Source of the DNA: Flavobacterium sp. LMO8
GTDB taxonomy: Bacteria > Bacteroidota > Bacteroidia > Flavobacteriales > Flavobacteriaceae
Direction: 5' to 3'
DNA: 64,000 bases
Assembly: GCF_009495755.1 (NCBI RefSeq)
Contig: NZ_WIBJ01000006.1
Location: forward strand, 110,126 to 174,125
Shown here: positions 1 to 9,055 of the stretch, one piece after another
Layout: each line of letters begins with the position of its first letter
Numbering within the stretch: position 1 is the stretch's first letter
Notes under the pieces: model-generated
The model's database searches: none
Told to the model about the DNA's origin: nothing
Seen by the model: the letters and a program-made list of their open reading frames with translations, nothing else
Made by a program: the position numbers and the translations under genes

Positions 1-1
1 T

Positions 2-2170
2 GTAGATACTAAAAAAACAGTGTTAAATTCAAAAAACAAGAGTGAGGCAATTATTACTATTCAACCTTCAAACACCTATCAAACTTATAAAAACGAAATC
101 ATTGAAGCAAGTTGTGGCATTGAAGATTCGAGAGTAAATGATATTGATAAAGCTATCATATTTGATAGAGTTAGTCGCTTTACAGCATCAAAATTAGGTT
201 TACCACTTACATCAAAAATTTTAATTTCTCAGGAAGATTATGCGCGTCAGCCTTTTTATGGTTTAAATCAATTACCTAATTTTTTAAGCCCATTTTCAGA
301 TAATTTAATGTTCGAATTGAAGTTTCTAAAAACCTATTTGAACAATTATTTAAAAGAAAATTTAAATCTAAATCAAAGACGCGACTATTGGATATACGAC
401 GGAATTCAGATGTTCATCATGATGCAATATGCCGATGAATATTTTCCCGATTTAAAAATGACTGGCAATGTAGCCAATTTAAAAATATTAAAATCGTACC
501 ATTTCATTAATCTCGATTTTAATCAACAATACAACTATTTATATATGTTAATGGCACGTAAAAATTTAGATCAACCACTAAACGAACCCAAAAACAAATT
601 AATAAAATTCAACGAGCAAATTGCCAGCAAATACAGAGCTGGTTTAAGTTTAAAATATTTAGATAGCTATTTAGGAAACGATATTGTTCACAATACTATT
701 AAAGAATACATTCAAGAAAATCAATATTTTGGGACTAATTCACGTCAGTTTGAAACCATTTTAATCAAAAACAGTCCAAAAGACATCGATTGGTTTTTCA
801 GAACCGTAATAGAAACTCGTGATTTGATTGATTATAAATTTGGAAAAGTAACCAAAACAGAAGATTCGCTTTCTGTAAATATTATTAACAAAACCAATAC
901 TGACGTTCCTATTTCTTTGTATCAAATAAAAGATAATCAGGTGGTTAATAAAATGTGGTTAACCAATATTAAAACCGATTCCACTATCGTAATCCCAAGA
1001 ATGGGAGCCGATAAGTTAACTCTTAACTACAATAACGAAGTTCCCGAATACAATTTAAGAAACAACTGGAAATCATTAAAAGGCTATTTCTTCAATAATC
1101 GCCCGTTTAAATTTGTTTTTTTTAAAGATTTAGAAGAACCTTATTACAATCAAATTTTCTTTGTTCCAGAAGTAGAATTTAATATATATGATGGAATTGC
1201 ATTAGGAATGCGAATCAATAATAAATCTATTTTAAATAAGCCATTTAGTTTTAGTGTTACACCAATGTATTCAAGCAATACCGGAACGCTTGTGGGTAAA
1301 TTTTCTACATTTGTTGATGATAATATTAGAGAAAAAGGAAAACTTTATAACATAAGATATTTAGTATCTGGAAGTCGTTTCCATTATACAAATAATGCCT
1401 TTTACAATACATTAATTCCGATTATTCAATTTCGTTTCAGAGATCAAAATCTTAGAACAAATAAAAATGAATTTATTCAATTAAGACAAGTATATGTTAA
1501 TAGAGATAAATCAAATTCTACATTAAATTCTAATACAGAAAATTACAATATTTTTAATGCAAAATACGGTAATTATCAATCCGAAGGAACCAAACATTAT
1601 TCAATGCTTAATGACCTTCAGATATCTAGCAAATTTGGAAAAATTAGCACTGAAATCCATTACAGAAAACTATTCCAAAATAATCTTCAAATTAGCTTAC
1701 GATTATTTGCTGGAGCATTTATGTTTAGAAGTACTAGTTCTAATTTTTTTAATTTTGGATTAGATAAGCCAAATGACTATATGTTTGATTACAATTTACT
1801 AGGAAGAAGTGAAACAACAGGAATTTATAGTCAACAATACATATATGCCGAAGGCGGATTCAAGTCAAAACTTGATACTCGATTTGCTAATCAATGGATA
1901 ACTTCCGTAAACGGAACAATAAACATTTGGAATTGGATCCAAGTTTATGGCGATGCTGGATTACTAAAAAACAAATTCAGCAGCACCAAATTTGTCTACG
2001 ATTCGGGTTTACATTTAAACTTAGTTCCTGATTATTTTGAGCTTTTCTTACCCATTTATTCTTCAAACGGATTTGAGTTAAATTCAAATAATTATGGCGA
2101 AAAAATTCGTTTTGTAGTTACTTTAAGCCCAAAAACATTAGTGTCTCTATTTACAAGAAAATGGTTTTAA
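2..2170 (+). CDS. C-terminal part of an M1-like (gluzincin-type) metallopeptidase with outer-membrane barrel-like tail; 5' end outside window
   Basis: The frame is open to the left edge with no stop, so the gene begins upstream; a GTG at 20 is unlikely to be the true start. About 720 residues are visible. The stretch RDYWIYDGIQMFIMMQYADE followed by YFPDLK resembles the helix carrying the third zinc ligand in M1 aminopeptidases (usually W-x-x-E-G), but has Asp-Gly, and no HExxH is visible in this part, so the visible copy may be catalytically degenerate. The last ~350 residues are rich in alternating polar/aromatic strands and end in Phe, as in outer-membrane beta-barrels. Family assignment is by pattern and not certain. 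No terminator is obvious after the stop. Confidence 0.5.
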   Translation, partial: VDTKKTVLNSKNKSEAIITIQPSNTYQTYKNEIIEASCGIEDSRVNDIDKAIIFDRVSRFTASKLGLPLTSKILISQEDYARQPFYGLNQLPNFLSPFSDNLMFELKFLKTYLNNYLKENLNLNQRRDYWIYDGIQMFIMMQYADEYFPDLKMTGNVANLKILKSYHFINLDFNQQYNYLYMLMARKNLDQPLNEPKNKLIKFNEQIASKYRAGLSLKYLDSYLGNDIVHNTIKEYIQENQYFGTNSRQFETILIKNSPKDIDWFFRTVIETRDLIDYKFGKVTKTEDSLSVNIINKTNTDVPISLYQIKDNQVVNKMWLTNIKTDSTIVIPRMGADKLTLNYNNEVPEYNLRNNWKSLKGYFFNNRPFKFVFFKDLEEPYYNQIFFVPEVEFNIYDGIALGMRINNKSILNKPFSFSVTPMYSSNTGTLVGKFSTFVDDNIREKGKLYNIRYLVSGSRFHYTNNAFYNTLIPIIQFRFRDQNLRTNKNEFIQLRQVYVNRDKSNSTLNSNTENYNIFNAKYGNYQSEGTKHYSMLNDLQISSKFGKISTEIHYRKLFQNNLQISLRLFAGAFMFRSTSSNFFNFGLDKPNDYMFDYNLLGRSETTGIYSQQYIYAEGGFKSKLDTRFANQWITSVNGTINIWNWIQVYGDAGLLKNKFSSTKFVYDSGLHLNLVPDYFELFLPIYSSNGFELNSNNYGEKIRFVVTLSPKTLVSLFTRKWF

Positions 2171-2294
2171 TACAAAAATATTGATTTTATTGCGAAATTC
2201 ACAACAATAACCATTCAAAACATAAATTCATTAGTTTTTCAAAACCAAAACCTTTGATAAATTACTAATAATTAAATAAAACATTGCTACTTTA

Positions 2295-2324
2295 TTGTTT
2301 TATAAATCCTTTTAATTAAATTTG
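2295..2324 (+). promoter_or_regulatory. Bacteroidota-type promoter (TTG-N19-TAnnTTTG) for the E1 gene
   Basis: TTG at 2295-2297 and TAAATTTG at 2317-2324 are separated by 19 bp, matching the Bacteroidota primary-sigma consensus exactly. Transcription would begin near 2328, giving a ~26-nt leader to the ATG at 2354. Confidence 0.6.
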
Positions 2325-2353
2325 TTGAATTATCAATTTTGATTGGATTAGTT

Positions 2354-4756
2354 ATGAATACACCAACAACAGCTGAAGTAGTTTCTTTTGAAGATTTTAA
2401 AAAAGAAGTGATTAACGATTATAAAATCGCCCGAATTAGTAGAGAATGTAGTCTTCTTGGAAGAAAAGAAGTACTCACAGGTAAAGCCAAATTCGGAATT
2501 TTTGGCGATGGTAAAGAAGTGCCTCAATTGGCATTAGCGAAAGCATTTCAAAACGGAGATTTCCGTTCAGGATACTATCGTGACCAAACGTTTATGATGG
2601 CAATTGGTGCTATGAATATCGAGCAATTCTTCGCTGGATTATATGGTCATACTGATATTAATTTTGATCCAATGAGTGCTGGACGTCAAATGGGCGGTCA
2701 CTTCGCAACCCATTCATTAGATGAAAACGGAAATTGGAAAAACTTAACCCAACAAAAAAATTCGAGTGCTGACATCTCTCCTACTGCTGGGCAAATGCCG
2801 CGTTTATTAGGATTGGCTCAGGCTTCAAAAATATACAGAAATGTTTCTGGTATCAACCAAACCAACTTCTCCGAAAACGGAAACGAAGTCGCTTGGGGAA
2901 CTATCGGAAATGCTTCCACTTCAGAAGGTTTATTCTTCGAAACTATAAACGCTGCCGGTGTTTTACAAGTACCAATGGTAATGAGTGTTTGGGACGACGA
3001 ATACGGAATTTCAGTTCACGCACGCCATCAAACAACTAAAGAAAACATCTCAGAAATCTTAAAAGGTTTCCAACGTGATGAAGAAAACAATGGTTACGAA
3101 ATCTTACGCGTTAAAGGTTGGGATTACCCAGCTTTAGTAGAAACATACCAAAAAGCATCACAAATTGCTCGTGAAGAACACGTTCCTGTTTTAGTTCACG
3201 TACAAGAATTGACACAACCGCAAGGTCACTCAACTTCTGGAAGTCATGAGCGTTACAAAAATGCAGAACGTTTGGCTTGGGAAGCAGAATTTGACTGTTT
3301 AGCTAAAATGAAAACTTGGTTAATCGAAAACAATATCGCTACTTCAGAAGAATTAGAAGAAATTGATAATCAAGCTAAAAAAGACGTTTTAGAAGGTAAA
3401 AAGGCAGCTTGGAATAACTTTACGGCTCCAATAAAAGCAGAACAACAAGAATTAGTTGGTTTGTTAAATACCATCGCTTCACAAAGTGAAAACAAAGTAT
3501 TTATCGAGAAAATTGCTAACGATCTTGCGTCAATAAAAGAACCAATTCGTAAAGATATTTTAGTAGCGGCTCGCAAAGTATTACGCATGATTATCAAAGA
3601 AAATTCTCGTACTACTTTAGCTACTTGGATTGAAAATTATACGGAGAAAATTCAACCAAAATTCAGTTCGCACTTATTTTCGCAATCAGATAAAACCGTT
3701 TTAAAATCTAAAGAAGTAGCTCCAACATACGATGCAACTGCTGAAGATGTGGATGCCCGTTTGGTGTTAAGAGATAACTTTGATGCTATCTTTTCAAAAT
3801 ATCCTGAAACCTTAATTTTTGGTGAAGATTCAGGAAACATTGGTGACGTAAACCAAGGTTTGGAAGGCATGCAAGAAAAATACGGAGAATTACGCGTTGC
3901 CGATGTCGGAATTCGTGAAGCTACGATTTTAGGTCAAGGAATTGGGATGGCGATGCGAGGATTGCGTCCAATTGCTGAAATTCAATATTTAGATTATTTG
4001 TTGTATGCTATTCAAATCATGAGTGATGATTTAGCAACATTACAGTACAGAACGGCTGGTCGCCAAAAAGCACCATTAATCATCAGAACTCGTGGTCACC
4101 GTTTAGAAGGTGTTTGGCATTCAGGTTCTCCAATGGGAATGATTATCAATGCGATCAGAGGAATTCACGTTTTAGTTCCAAGAAACATGACCAAAGCAGC
4201 TGGTTTTTATAATACTTTGTTAGAAACTGACGAACCTGCATTAGTAGTAGAATGTTTGAACGGTTATCGTTTGAAAGAAAAAATGCCAACGAACTTAGGT
4301 GAATTCAAAACGCCTATCGGAGTGGTTGAAACTATCAAAACTGGAACTGATATCACTTTAGTTTCTTATGGTTCAACATTACGTTTAGTTGAACAAGCGG
4401 CAAATGAGTTAGAATCAGTTGGAATTAGCGCTGAAATTATTGACATTCAATCGTTATTACCTTTCGATATTCATCATGATATTGTGAAATCGGTAGCGAT
4501 AACAAATCGTTTGTTAGTTATTGATGAAGACGTTCCTGGTGGAGCAAGTGCATACATTTTACAAGAAATTGTAGAAAATCAGAATGCGTATAAACATTTG
4601 GATAGCGCTCCGCAAACATTGGCTTCAAAAGCACACCGACCAGCTTATGGAACTGACGGAGATTACTTTTCAAAACCTTCAGCAGAAGATATTTTTGAGA
4701 AAGTATATGCGATTATGAATGAGTCAAATCCAACAAAATATCCAAATTTGTATTAA
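2354..4756 (+). CDS. 2-oxoacid dehydrogenase E1 component, fused alpha and beta subunits
   Basis: An 800-residue thiamine-diphosphate enzyme in which E1-alpha and E1-beta are one chain; it decarboxylates 2-oxoacids (probably branched-chain or a broader range) and passes the acyl group to a lipoyl E2. The alpha half carries the ThDP/metal segment GNASTSEGLFFETIN and then WDDEYGIS. The beta half has RLVLRDNFDAI, FGEDSGNIGDVNQG and RGHRLEGVWHSGSPMG, then a transketolase C-terminal domain (LLVIDEDVPGGASAYILQEI). The ATG at 2354 is preferred over an in-frame TTG 15 bp upstream because it follows the promoter with a normal leader. No E2/E3 gene lies next to it. The substrate cannot be read from sequence alone; 2-oxoisovalerate is the usual annotation for this architecture. 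Confidence 0.85.
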   Translation: MNTPTTAEVVSFEDFKKEVINDYKIARISRECSLLGRKEVLTGKAKFGIFGDGKEVPQLALAKAFQNGDFRSGYYRDQTFMMAIGAMNIEQFFAGLYGHTDINFDPMSAGRQMGGHFATHSLDENGNWKNLTQQKNSSADISPTAGQMPRLLGLAQASKIYRNVSGINQTNFSENGNEVAWGTIGNASTSEGLFFETINAAGVLQVPMVMSVWDDEYGISVHARHQTTKENISEILKGFQRDEENNGYEILRVKGWDYPALVETYQKASQIAREEHVPVLVHVQELTQPQGHSTSGSHERYKNAERLAWEAEFDCLAKMKTWLIENNIATSEELEEIDNQAKKDVLEGKKAAWNNFTAPIKAEQQELVGLLNTIASQSENKVFIEKIANDLASIKEPIRKDILVAARKVLRMIIKENSRTTLATWIENYTEKIQPKFSSHLFSQSDKTVLKSKEVAPTYDATAEDVDARLVLRDNFDAIFSKYPETLIFGEDSGNIGDVNQGLEGMQEKYGELRVADVGIREATILGQGIGMAMRGLRPIAEIQYLDYLLYAIQIMSDDLATLQYRTAGRQKAPLIIRTRGHRLEGVWHSGSPMGMIINAIRGIHVLVPRNMTKAAGFYNTLLETDEPALVVECLNGYRLKEKMPTNLGEFKTPIGVVETIKTGTDITLVSYGSTLRLVEQAANELESVGISAEIIDIQSLLPFDIHHDIVKSVAITNRLLVIDEDVPGGASAYILQEIVENQNAYKHLDSAPQTLASKAHRPAYGTDGDYFSKPSAEDIFEKVYAIMNESNPTKYPNLY

Positions 4757-4761
4757 AAAAT

Positions 4762-4793
4762 TTGTTTATTCGAAAATTAATTAGAAATATTTG
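4762..4793 (+). promoter_or_regulatory. Probable trp operon promoter
   Basis: TTG at 4762-4764 and AATATTTG at 4786-4793 (one mismatch to TAnnTTTG) with a 21-bp spacer. The predicted start near 4797 lies 15 nt before the leader-peptide ATG, as expected for an attenuated operon. Confidence 0.45.
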
Positions 4794-4811
4794 CAACATA
4801 CAATTAAGAAA

Positions 4812-4868
4812 ATGATTTCAATTTTAAATAATATTTGGTGGTGGTCTAACTTACGTCGAACTTCGTGA
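4812..4868 (+). CDS. trpL: trp operon leader peptide (18 aa, WWW)
   Basis: The frame reads MISILNNIWWWSNLRRTS and stops at TGA (4866-4868). Three consecutive TGG codons sit at 4836-4844. Tryptophan is the rarest residue, so a WWW tripeptide in a tiny ORF directly upstream of trpE and of a rho-independent hairpin is the hallmark of ribosome-mediated attenuation. The distance from the last Trp codon to the terminator stem is ~65 nt. The gene is an RNA-level sensor of charged tRNA-Trp; the peptide itself need not have a function. Not homologous in sequence to enterobacterial TrpL, only in logic. Confidence 0.85.
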   Translation: MISILNNIWWWSNLRRTS

Positions 4869-4908
4869 GCGAAACCTGCTATAGTATCATTTAAAACCAA
4901 ATACATAG

Positions 4909-4941
4909 AAAAGGCTTGTCAATCACGACAAGCCTTTTTTT
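4909..4941 (+). terminator. trp attenuator hairpin
   Basis: A perfect 12-bp stem (4909-4920 with 4927-4938, core AAGGCTTGTC / GACAAGCCTT) with a 6-nt loop is followed by a T run, 23 nt before trpE. A possible antiterminator exists: TCGTGA at 4863-4868, which overlaps the leader stop codon, is complementary to TCACGA at 4923-4928, in the loop and 3' arm of the terminator. A ribosome finishing the leader peptide would mask it; one stalled at the Trp codons would leave it free. Confidence 0.85.
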
Positions 4942-4963
4942 ATTGCCAAAAATTCAAAATCAC

Positions 4964-6364
4964 ATGAAAAAATATAAATTACATACCAACTACAAACAAA
5001 TTCTTGCCGACACTATTACGCCAGTGAGTGTTTACTTAAAAATTCGTGATAAATTTCCAAACAGCATTCTTTTGGAAAGTTCGGATTATCATGCGAATGA
5101 CAACAGTTTTTCATACATCTGTTTCAATCCGATTGCTTCCATAAAAGTTGAAAATCAAAAAATTGAAACGAATTTTCCTGATGGATTTTCAGAGATTATT
5201 CCAATTGATACTGATCTAAACGTGGCTAAAGAAATCGAAAATTTCTCTAATCAATTTCAAACCGAAAAATCAGATTTTAAATTCATTACGCAAGGATTAT
5301 TTGGCTATTTAGCTTATGATGCAATTCAATATTTTGAGAAAGTTTCGATTGCTAAGAAATCAACAGAAAATGAAATTCCGGAACTATTTTATGCTGTTTA
5401 TCAGAATATTATCGCTATTAATCATTTCAAAAACGAAGCCTATTTATTTTGTCATAGTTTTGATGGAAACAATAATATCGCTGAAATTGAACAATTATTA
5501 CAATCGAAAAACTTTGCATCTTTTTCCTTTCAAAAATCAGGAAACGGAACTTCAAACTTAACTGATGATGAATTCAAAAACTACGTTTCGTTAGCCAAAA
5601 AACATTGTTTACGTGGTGATGTTTTCCAATTGGTGTTATCTCGAAGATTTTCACAAGATTTCAAAGGCGATGAATTCAATGTGTATCGTGCTTTACGAAG
5701 CATAAATCCTTCACCTTATTTGTTTTATTTTGATTACGGAAATTTTAAAATATTTGGTTCATCGCCAGAAGCACAATTGGTAATCAAAAACAATTTTGCC
5801 GAAATTCATCCTATTGCAGGTACATTCAAACGAACAGGAAACGACGAACAAGATGCCGATTTAGCTAAAAAATTAGGTGAAGATACTAAAGAAAACAGCG
5901 AACATGTCATGTTAGTCGATTTGGCAAGAAACGATTTAAGCCGAAGTTGTAACGAAGTAAAAGTAGAAAAATACAAAGAAGTACAATTTTTCTCTCATGT
6001 GATTCATTTGGTTTCAAAAGTATCAGGAAAATTAAAAGAAAATCATACTTTTATGGAATTAGTTGCGAAGACATTTCCAGCAGGAACTTTAACCGGTGCA
6101 CCAAAAATTAAAGCCATGCAATTAATAGAAAACATTGAGAAAACCAACCGAAGTTTCTACGGTGGTGCTATTGGAGTTTTAGATTTTGAAGGCAACTTCA
6201 ATCACGCGATCATGATTCGTTCTTTTTTGAGTAAAAATCATACGTTACATTTTCAAGCTGGAGCAGGAATTGTAGAAAGCTCTTCAGAAGAAAATGAAAT
6301 GCAAGAAGTATATAACAAATTAGGCGCATTACAAAAAGCATTAGATTTAGCAGAAAACATATAA
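4964..6364 (+). CDS. trpE: Anthranilate synthase component I
   Basis: A 466-residue chorismate-utilising enzyme making anthranilate from chorismate with ammonia supplied by TrpG; first step of tryptophan synthesis. The N-terminal LLESS motif (residues 36-40) is the tryptophan feedback-binding element. The C-terminal catalytic core has LTGAPKIKAMQL (from ~376) and AGAGIVESSSEENE (~432), where the conserved Glu and Gly residues bind Mg and chorismate. An in-frame ATG at 4916 lies inside the attenuator hairpin and is rejected; the ATG at 4964 gives MKKYKLHTNYKQ, the normal N-terminus. First gene of a seven-gene operon. Confidence 0.95.
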   Translation: MKKYKLHTNYKQILADTITPVSVYLKIRDKFPNSILLESSDYHANDNSFSYICFNPIASIKVENQKIETNFPDGFSEIIPIDTDLNVAKEIENFSNQFQTEKSDFKFITQGLFGYLAYDAIQYFEKVSIAKKSTENEIPELFYAVYQNIIAINHFKNEAYLFCHSFDGNNNIAEIEQLLQSKNFASFSFQKSGNGTSNLTDDEFKNYVSLAKKHCLRGDVFQLVLSRRFSQDFKGDEFNVYRALRSINPSPYLFYFDYGNFKIFGSSPEAQLVIKNNFAEIHPIAGTFKRTGNDEQDADLAKKLGEDTKENSEHVMLVDLARNDLSRSCNEVKVEKYKEVQFFSHVIHLVSKVSGKLKENHTFMELVAKTFPAGTLTGAPKIKAMQLIENIEKTNRSFYGGAIGVLDFEGNFNHAIMIRSFLSKNHTLHFQAGAGIVESSSEENEMQEVYNKLGALQKALDLAENI

Positions 6365-6375
6365 AAATTTAAAAA

Positions 6376-6411
6376 CAAGAGCAAGAACAAGTTCAAGAAC
6401 AAAAGCAAAAA
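6376..6411 (+). repeat. Degenerate hexamer array CAAGnn in the trpE-trpG spacer
   Basis: Six consecutive six-base units beginning CAA(G/A) run through the spacer (CAAGAG, CAAGAA, CAAGTT, CAAGAA, CAAAAG, CAAAAA). The same hexamer type appears inside a coding gene at 53054-53077. The 180-bp trpE-trpG gap also contains a single arm of a palindromic repeat at 6425-6450 (GTCAAGTCGAGCGTAGTCGA). Confidence 0.6.
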
Positions 6412-6544
6412 TCAAGTACAAATTGTCAAGTCGAGCGTAGTCGATACTTTTTAAATTTATCAAATTTCTTAAATCTGTATTCCAAAAAAAAAACTTTGAA
6501 TTTTGAAATTGAATTTGCCCTTGAAATTGAAAAAAATTAAAGAA

Positions 6545-7108
6545 ATGAAAATAGCAGTTATAGACAATTACGATAGTTTTACATATAATTTAGTCCACTA
6601 TCTAGAGGATTTGAACGCGAATGTAACCGTTTTCAGAAACGATGAATTTGAATTGAATGAATTAGAAAAGTTCGACAAAATTCTTCTTTCGCCAGGACCA
6701 GGAATACCTGATGAAGCGGGTTTGTTGAAAGATGTCATCAAAAAATACGCTTCTTCAAAAAGTATTTTTGGTGTATGTCTTGGTCTGCAAGCTATTGGGG
6801 AAGTTTTTGGAGGACAATTAACCAATTTAGAAAAGGTCTATCATGGTGTAGCTACAAAAGTTACTAAAAATGAAGATGATTTTATTTTTAATGATTTGCC
6901 AAACGAAATTGAAGTTGGTCGTTACCATTCATGGGTTGTTTCAACTGAAAACCTTCCAGCCGATTTAATCGTAACTTCAACTGATGTAAACGGTCAAATT
7001 ATGTCAATGAAACATGCTCATTTTGATATTCGAGGCGTGCAATATCATCCAGAAAGTGTCTTAACGCCTTACGGAAAAAAAATCTTAGAAAATTGGCTTA
7101 GCCATTAA
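6545..7108 (+). CDS. trpG: Anthranilate synthase component II (glutamine amidotransferase)
   Basis: A 187-residue class I glutamine amidotransferase that hydrolyses glutamine and channels ammonia to TrpE. The N-terminus MKIAVIDNYDSFTYN is canonical. The nucleophile lies in GVCLGLQAIGE (Cys78), and the His/Glu of the triad are in VQYHPES near the C-terminus. The oxyanion strand LLSPGPGIPDEAG is present. An upstream in-frame ATG at 6503 would add 14 residues not seen in the family. No fusion to trpE, unlike in some Bacteroidota. Second gene of the trp operon. Confidence 0.95.
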   Translation: MKIAVIDNYDSFTYNLVHYLEDLNANVTVFRNDEFELNELEKFDKILLSPGPGIPDEAGLLKDVIKKYASSKSIFGVCLGLQAIGEVFGGQLTNLEKVYHGVATKVTKNEDDFIFNDLPNEIEVGRYHSWVVSTENLPADLIVTSTDVNGQIMSMKHAHFDIRGVQYHPESVLTPYGKKILENWLSH

Positions 7109-7201
7109 TTAGCAATCACATACACGCTTAAATCCCTTGCTTTACTAACACAAAATCAGTGAAGTACAGCCCAACTTATGTCCAATTTTAAAATAAATGA
7201 A

Positions 7202-8194
7202 ATGAAAAATATATTAAATCGATTAATTCAACATGAAATCTTAACCAAAGAAGAAGCTAAAGATGTTTTGGTAAACATTTCTTCTGGAAGTTATAACCCA
7301 AGTCAAATTGCAGCTTTCATGACCGTTTACATGATGCGAAGTATTACTATTGAAGAATTAGGAGGTTTTAGAGAAGCTTTGTTAGAATTATGCATTCCAA
7401 TTGATTTTTCCGCTTACAACACGATTGATTTGTGTGGAACTGGAGGAGATGGAAAAGACACCTTCAATATTTCTACTCTTTCTTCATTCATCGTAGCTGG
7501 AGCCGGAATTAAAGTTGCAAAACATGGAAATTACGGAGTTTCTTCGATTTCAGGATCGAGTAATGTGATGGAAAAAATGGGTGTGAAAGTCACCAATGAT
7601 TCCGATTTCTTAACCAAATCCATCGAAGAAACCAATATTGCCATTTTGCACGCGCCACTCTTCCACCCTGCTATGAAAAATGTAGGTCCAATTCGAAAAG
7701 AATTAGGCGTGAAAACGTTTTTTAATATGTTGGGCCCTATGGTAAATCCGTCATTTCCAAAAAACCAAATGGTAGGTGTTTTTAGTTTAGAATTGGCTCG
7801 AATGTATGCGTATTTGTACCAAAACACAAATACCAACTACTCCATTTTACACGGATTAAGCGGTTTTGACGAAGTTTCATTGACTGATGAAGTAAAAATT
7901 ATTTCCAACACTTCCGAACAAATTTTAAAACCATCGGATTTCAAATTAGCCGAATGTAAACTAGAAGCCATAAAAGGCGGAGCAACCATTGATGAATCCG
8001 CTAAAATTTTCTACGACGTTATTTCTGGAAAAGGAACTGTGGCTCAAAATAATGTGGTTTGTGCTAATGCTGCCATCGCCATTCAAACCGTTGAAAAATC
8101 GAATTATGATGAAGCTTTAGCAAAAGCGCAAGAAAGCTTAGTAAGCGGAAAAGCATTAGAAAAATTGAATAAATTAATCGAAATAAGTAACTAA
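7202..8194 (+). CDS. trpD: Anthranilate phosphoribosyltransferase
   Basis: A 330-residue enzyme transferring phosphoribose from PRPP to anthranilate. The diagnostic PRPP/Mg site CGTGGDGKDTFNIST is at residues 78-92 and KHGN at 107-110; the helical N-terminal domain (residues 1-65) is intact. The ATG at 7202 is chosen over one 24 bp upstream because MKNILNRL is the expected N-terminus. The preceding 93 bp contains no terminator or recognised repeat. Third gene of the operon. Confidence 0.95.
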   Translation: MKNILNRLIQHEILTKEEAKDVLVNISSGSYNPSQIAAFMTVYMMRSITIEELGGFREALLELCIPIDFSAYNTIDLCGTGGDGKDTFNISTLSSFIVAGAGIKVAKHGNYGVSSISGSSNVMEKMGVKVTNDSDFLTKSIEETNIAILHAPLFHPAMKNVGPIRKELGVKTFFNMLGPMVNPSFPKNQMVGVFSLELARMYAYLYQNTNTNYSILHGLSGFDEVSLTDEVKIISNTSEQILKPSDFKLAECKLEAIKGGATIDESAKIFYDVISGKGTVAQNNVVCANAAIAIQTVEKSNYDEALAKAQESLVSGKALEKLNKLIEISN

Positions 8195-8199
8195 TAGTT

Positions 8200-8256
8200 G
8201 TCAATTCGAGCGCAGTCGAGAACTTATGAACATCTCGACTCCGCTCGAAGTGAAAC
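8200..8256. repeat. Palindromic repeat between trpD and trpC
   Basis: An imperfect inverted repeat: left arm TTCGAGCGCAGTCGAGA, right arm TCTCGACTCCGCTCGAA, one mismatch in 17, bounded by GTCAA and GTGAAAC ends. It belongs to a family of small palindromes in this window (6425-6450, 31011-31317, 38559-38622, 44749-44816). Placed inside the operon, it would fold in the mRNA 14 nt before trpC and could affect stability or translation. Confidence 0.7.
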
Positions 8257-8269
8257 AAAACTCAAAACC

Positions 8270-9055
8270 ATGAACATTTTAGATAAAATCATAACCGACA
8301 AAAAACGTGAAGTTGAACTAAAGAAAAACATCATTCCTGTTTCACAATTGGAAGCTTCGGTTTTATTCAATTCTCGAACGTATTCTATGAGTAAATTATT
8401 AAAAAATAGTCTTTCAGGAATTATTGCAGAACACAAACGTCGTTCACCTTCAAAAGCTGTAATTAATAACAATCATTCCGTTGAAGATGTAGTTTTAGGT
8501 TATCAAAATGCTGGAGTTTGTGGAATTTCAGTTTTGACGGATGCTAAATATTTTTGTGGTAGTTTGGATGATTTGTTATTAGCAAAAGCTTCGGTAAATA
8601 TTCCATTATTACGAAAAGAATTCATTGTTGACGAATACCAAATTATAGAAGCCAAAGCCCACGGAGCTGATGTAATCTTGCTAATTGCAGCAGTTTTAAC
8701 TCGAGAAGAAATCAAGAAATTATCTGAGTTTGCTCAAAGTTTGGGTTTAGAAGTATTGTTGGAGGTTCACAATTTAGAAGAGTTAGAAAAATCGATCATG
8801 CCAAGTTTAGATATGATTGGCGTGAACAATCGCAATTTGAAAACCTTTGAAGTGAGTTTAGATTACAGCAAACAATTAGCAGCAAAAATTCCTGACGAAT
8901 TTGTGAAAGTTTCAGAAAGTGGCATTAGTTCAATTGAAGCAGTCAAAGAATTACAACAATTTGGCTATAAAGGTTTTTTAATGGGTGAACATTTCATGAA
9001 AACCGAAAATCCTGGTTTGGAAGCTCAAAGATTCATTCAAAAATTAGTAATATGA
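8270..9055 (+). CDS. trpC: Indole-3-glycerol phosphate synthase
   Basis: A 261-residue TIM-barrel enzyme that closes and decarboxylates CdRP to indole-3-glycerol phosphate. The catalytic IIAEHKRRSPSK segment starts at residue 51 and LLRKEFIVDEYQI, with the catalytic Lys116, at 113-125. GVNNRNLKTFEVSL and VSESGISS follow as in the family. An in-frame ATG at 8198 would translate the palindromic repeat, so the ATG at 8270 is used. The stop overlaps the trpF start by 4 nt (ATGA), implying translational coupling. Confidence 0.95.
   Translation: MNILDKIITDKKREVELKKNIIPVSQLEASVLFNSRTYSMSKLLKNSLSGIIAEHKRRSPSKAVINNNHSVEDVVLGYQNAGVCGISVLTDAKYFCGSLDDLLLAKASVNIPLLRKEFIVDEYQIIEAKAHGADVILLIAAVLTREEIKKLSEFAQSLGLEVLLEVHNLEELEKSIMPSLDMIGVNNRNLKTFEVSLDYSKQLAAKIPDEFVKVSESGISSIEAVKELQQFGYKGFLMGEHFMKTENPGLEAQRFIQKLVI

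Noticed and set aside
4916..4963. Longer trpE reading frame
   Set aside because: The extra ATG is in the 3' half of the attenuator and the N-terminal extension matches nothing in TrpE.
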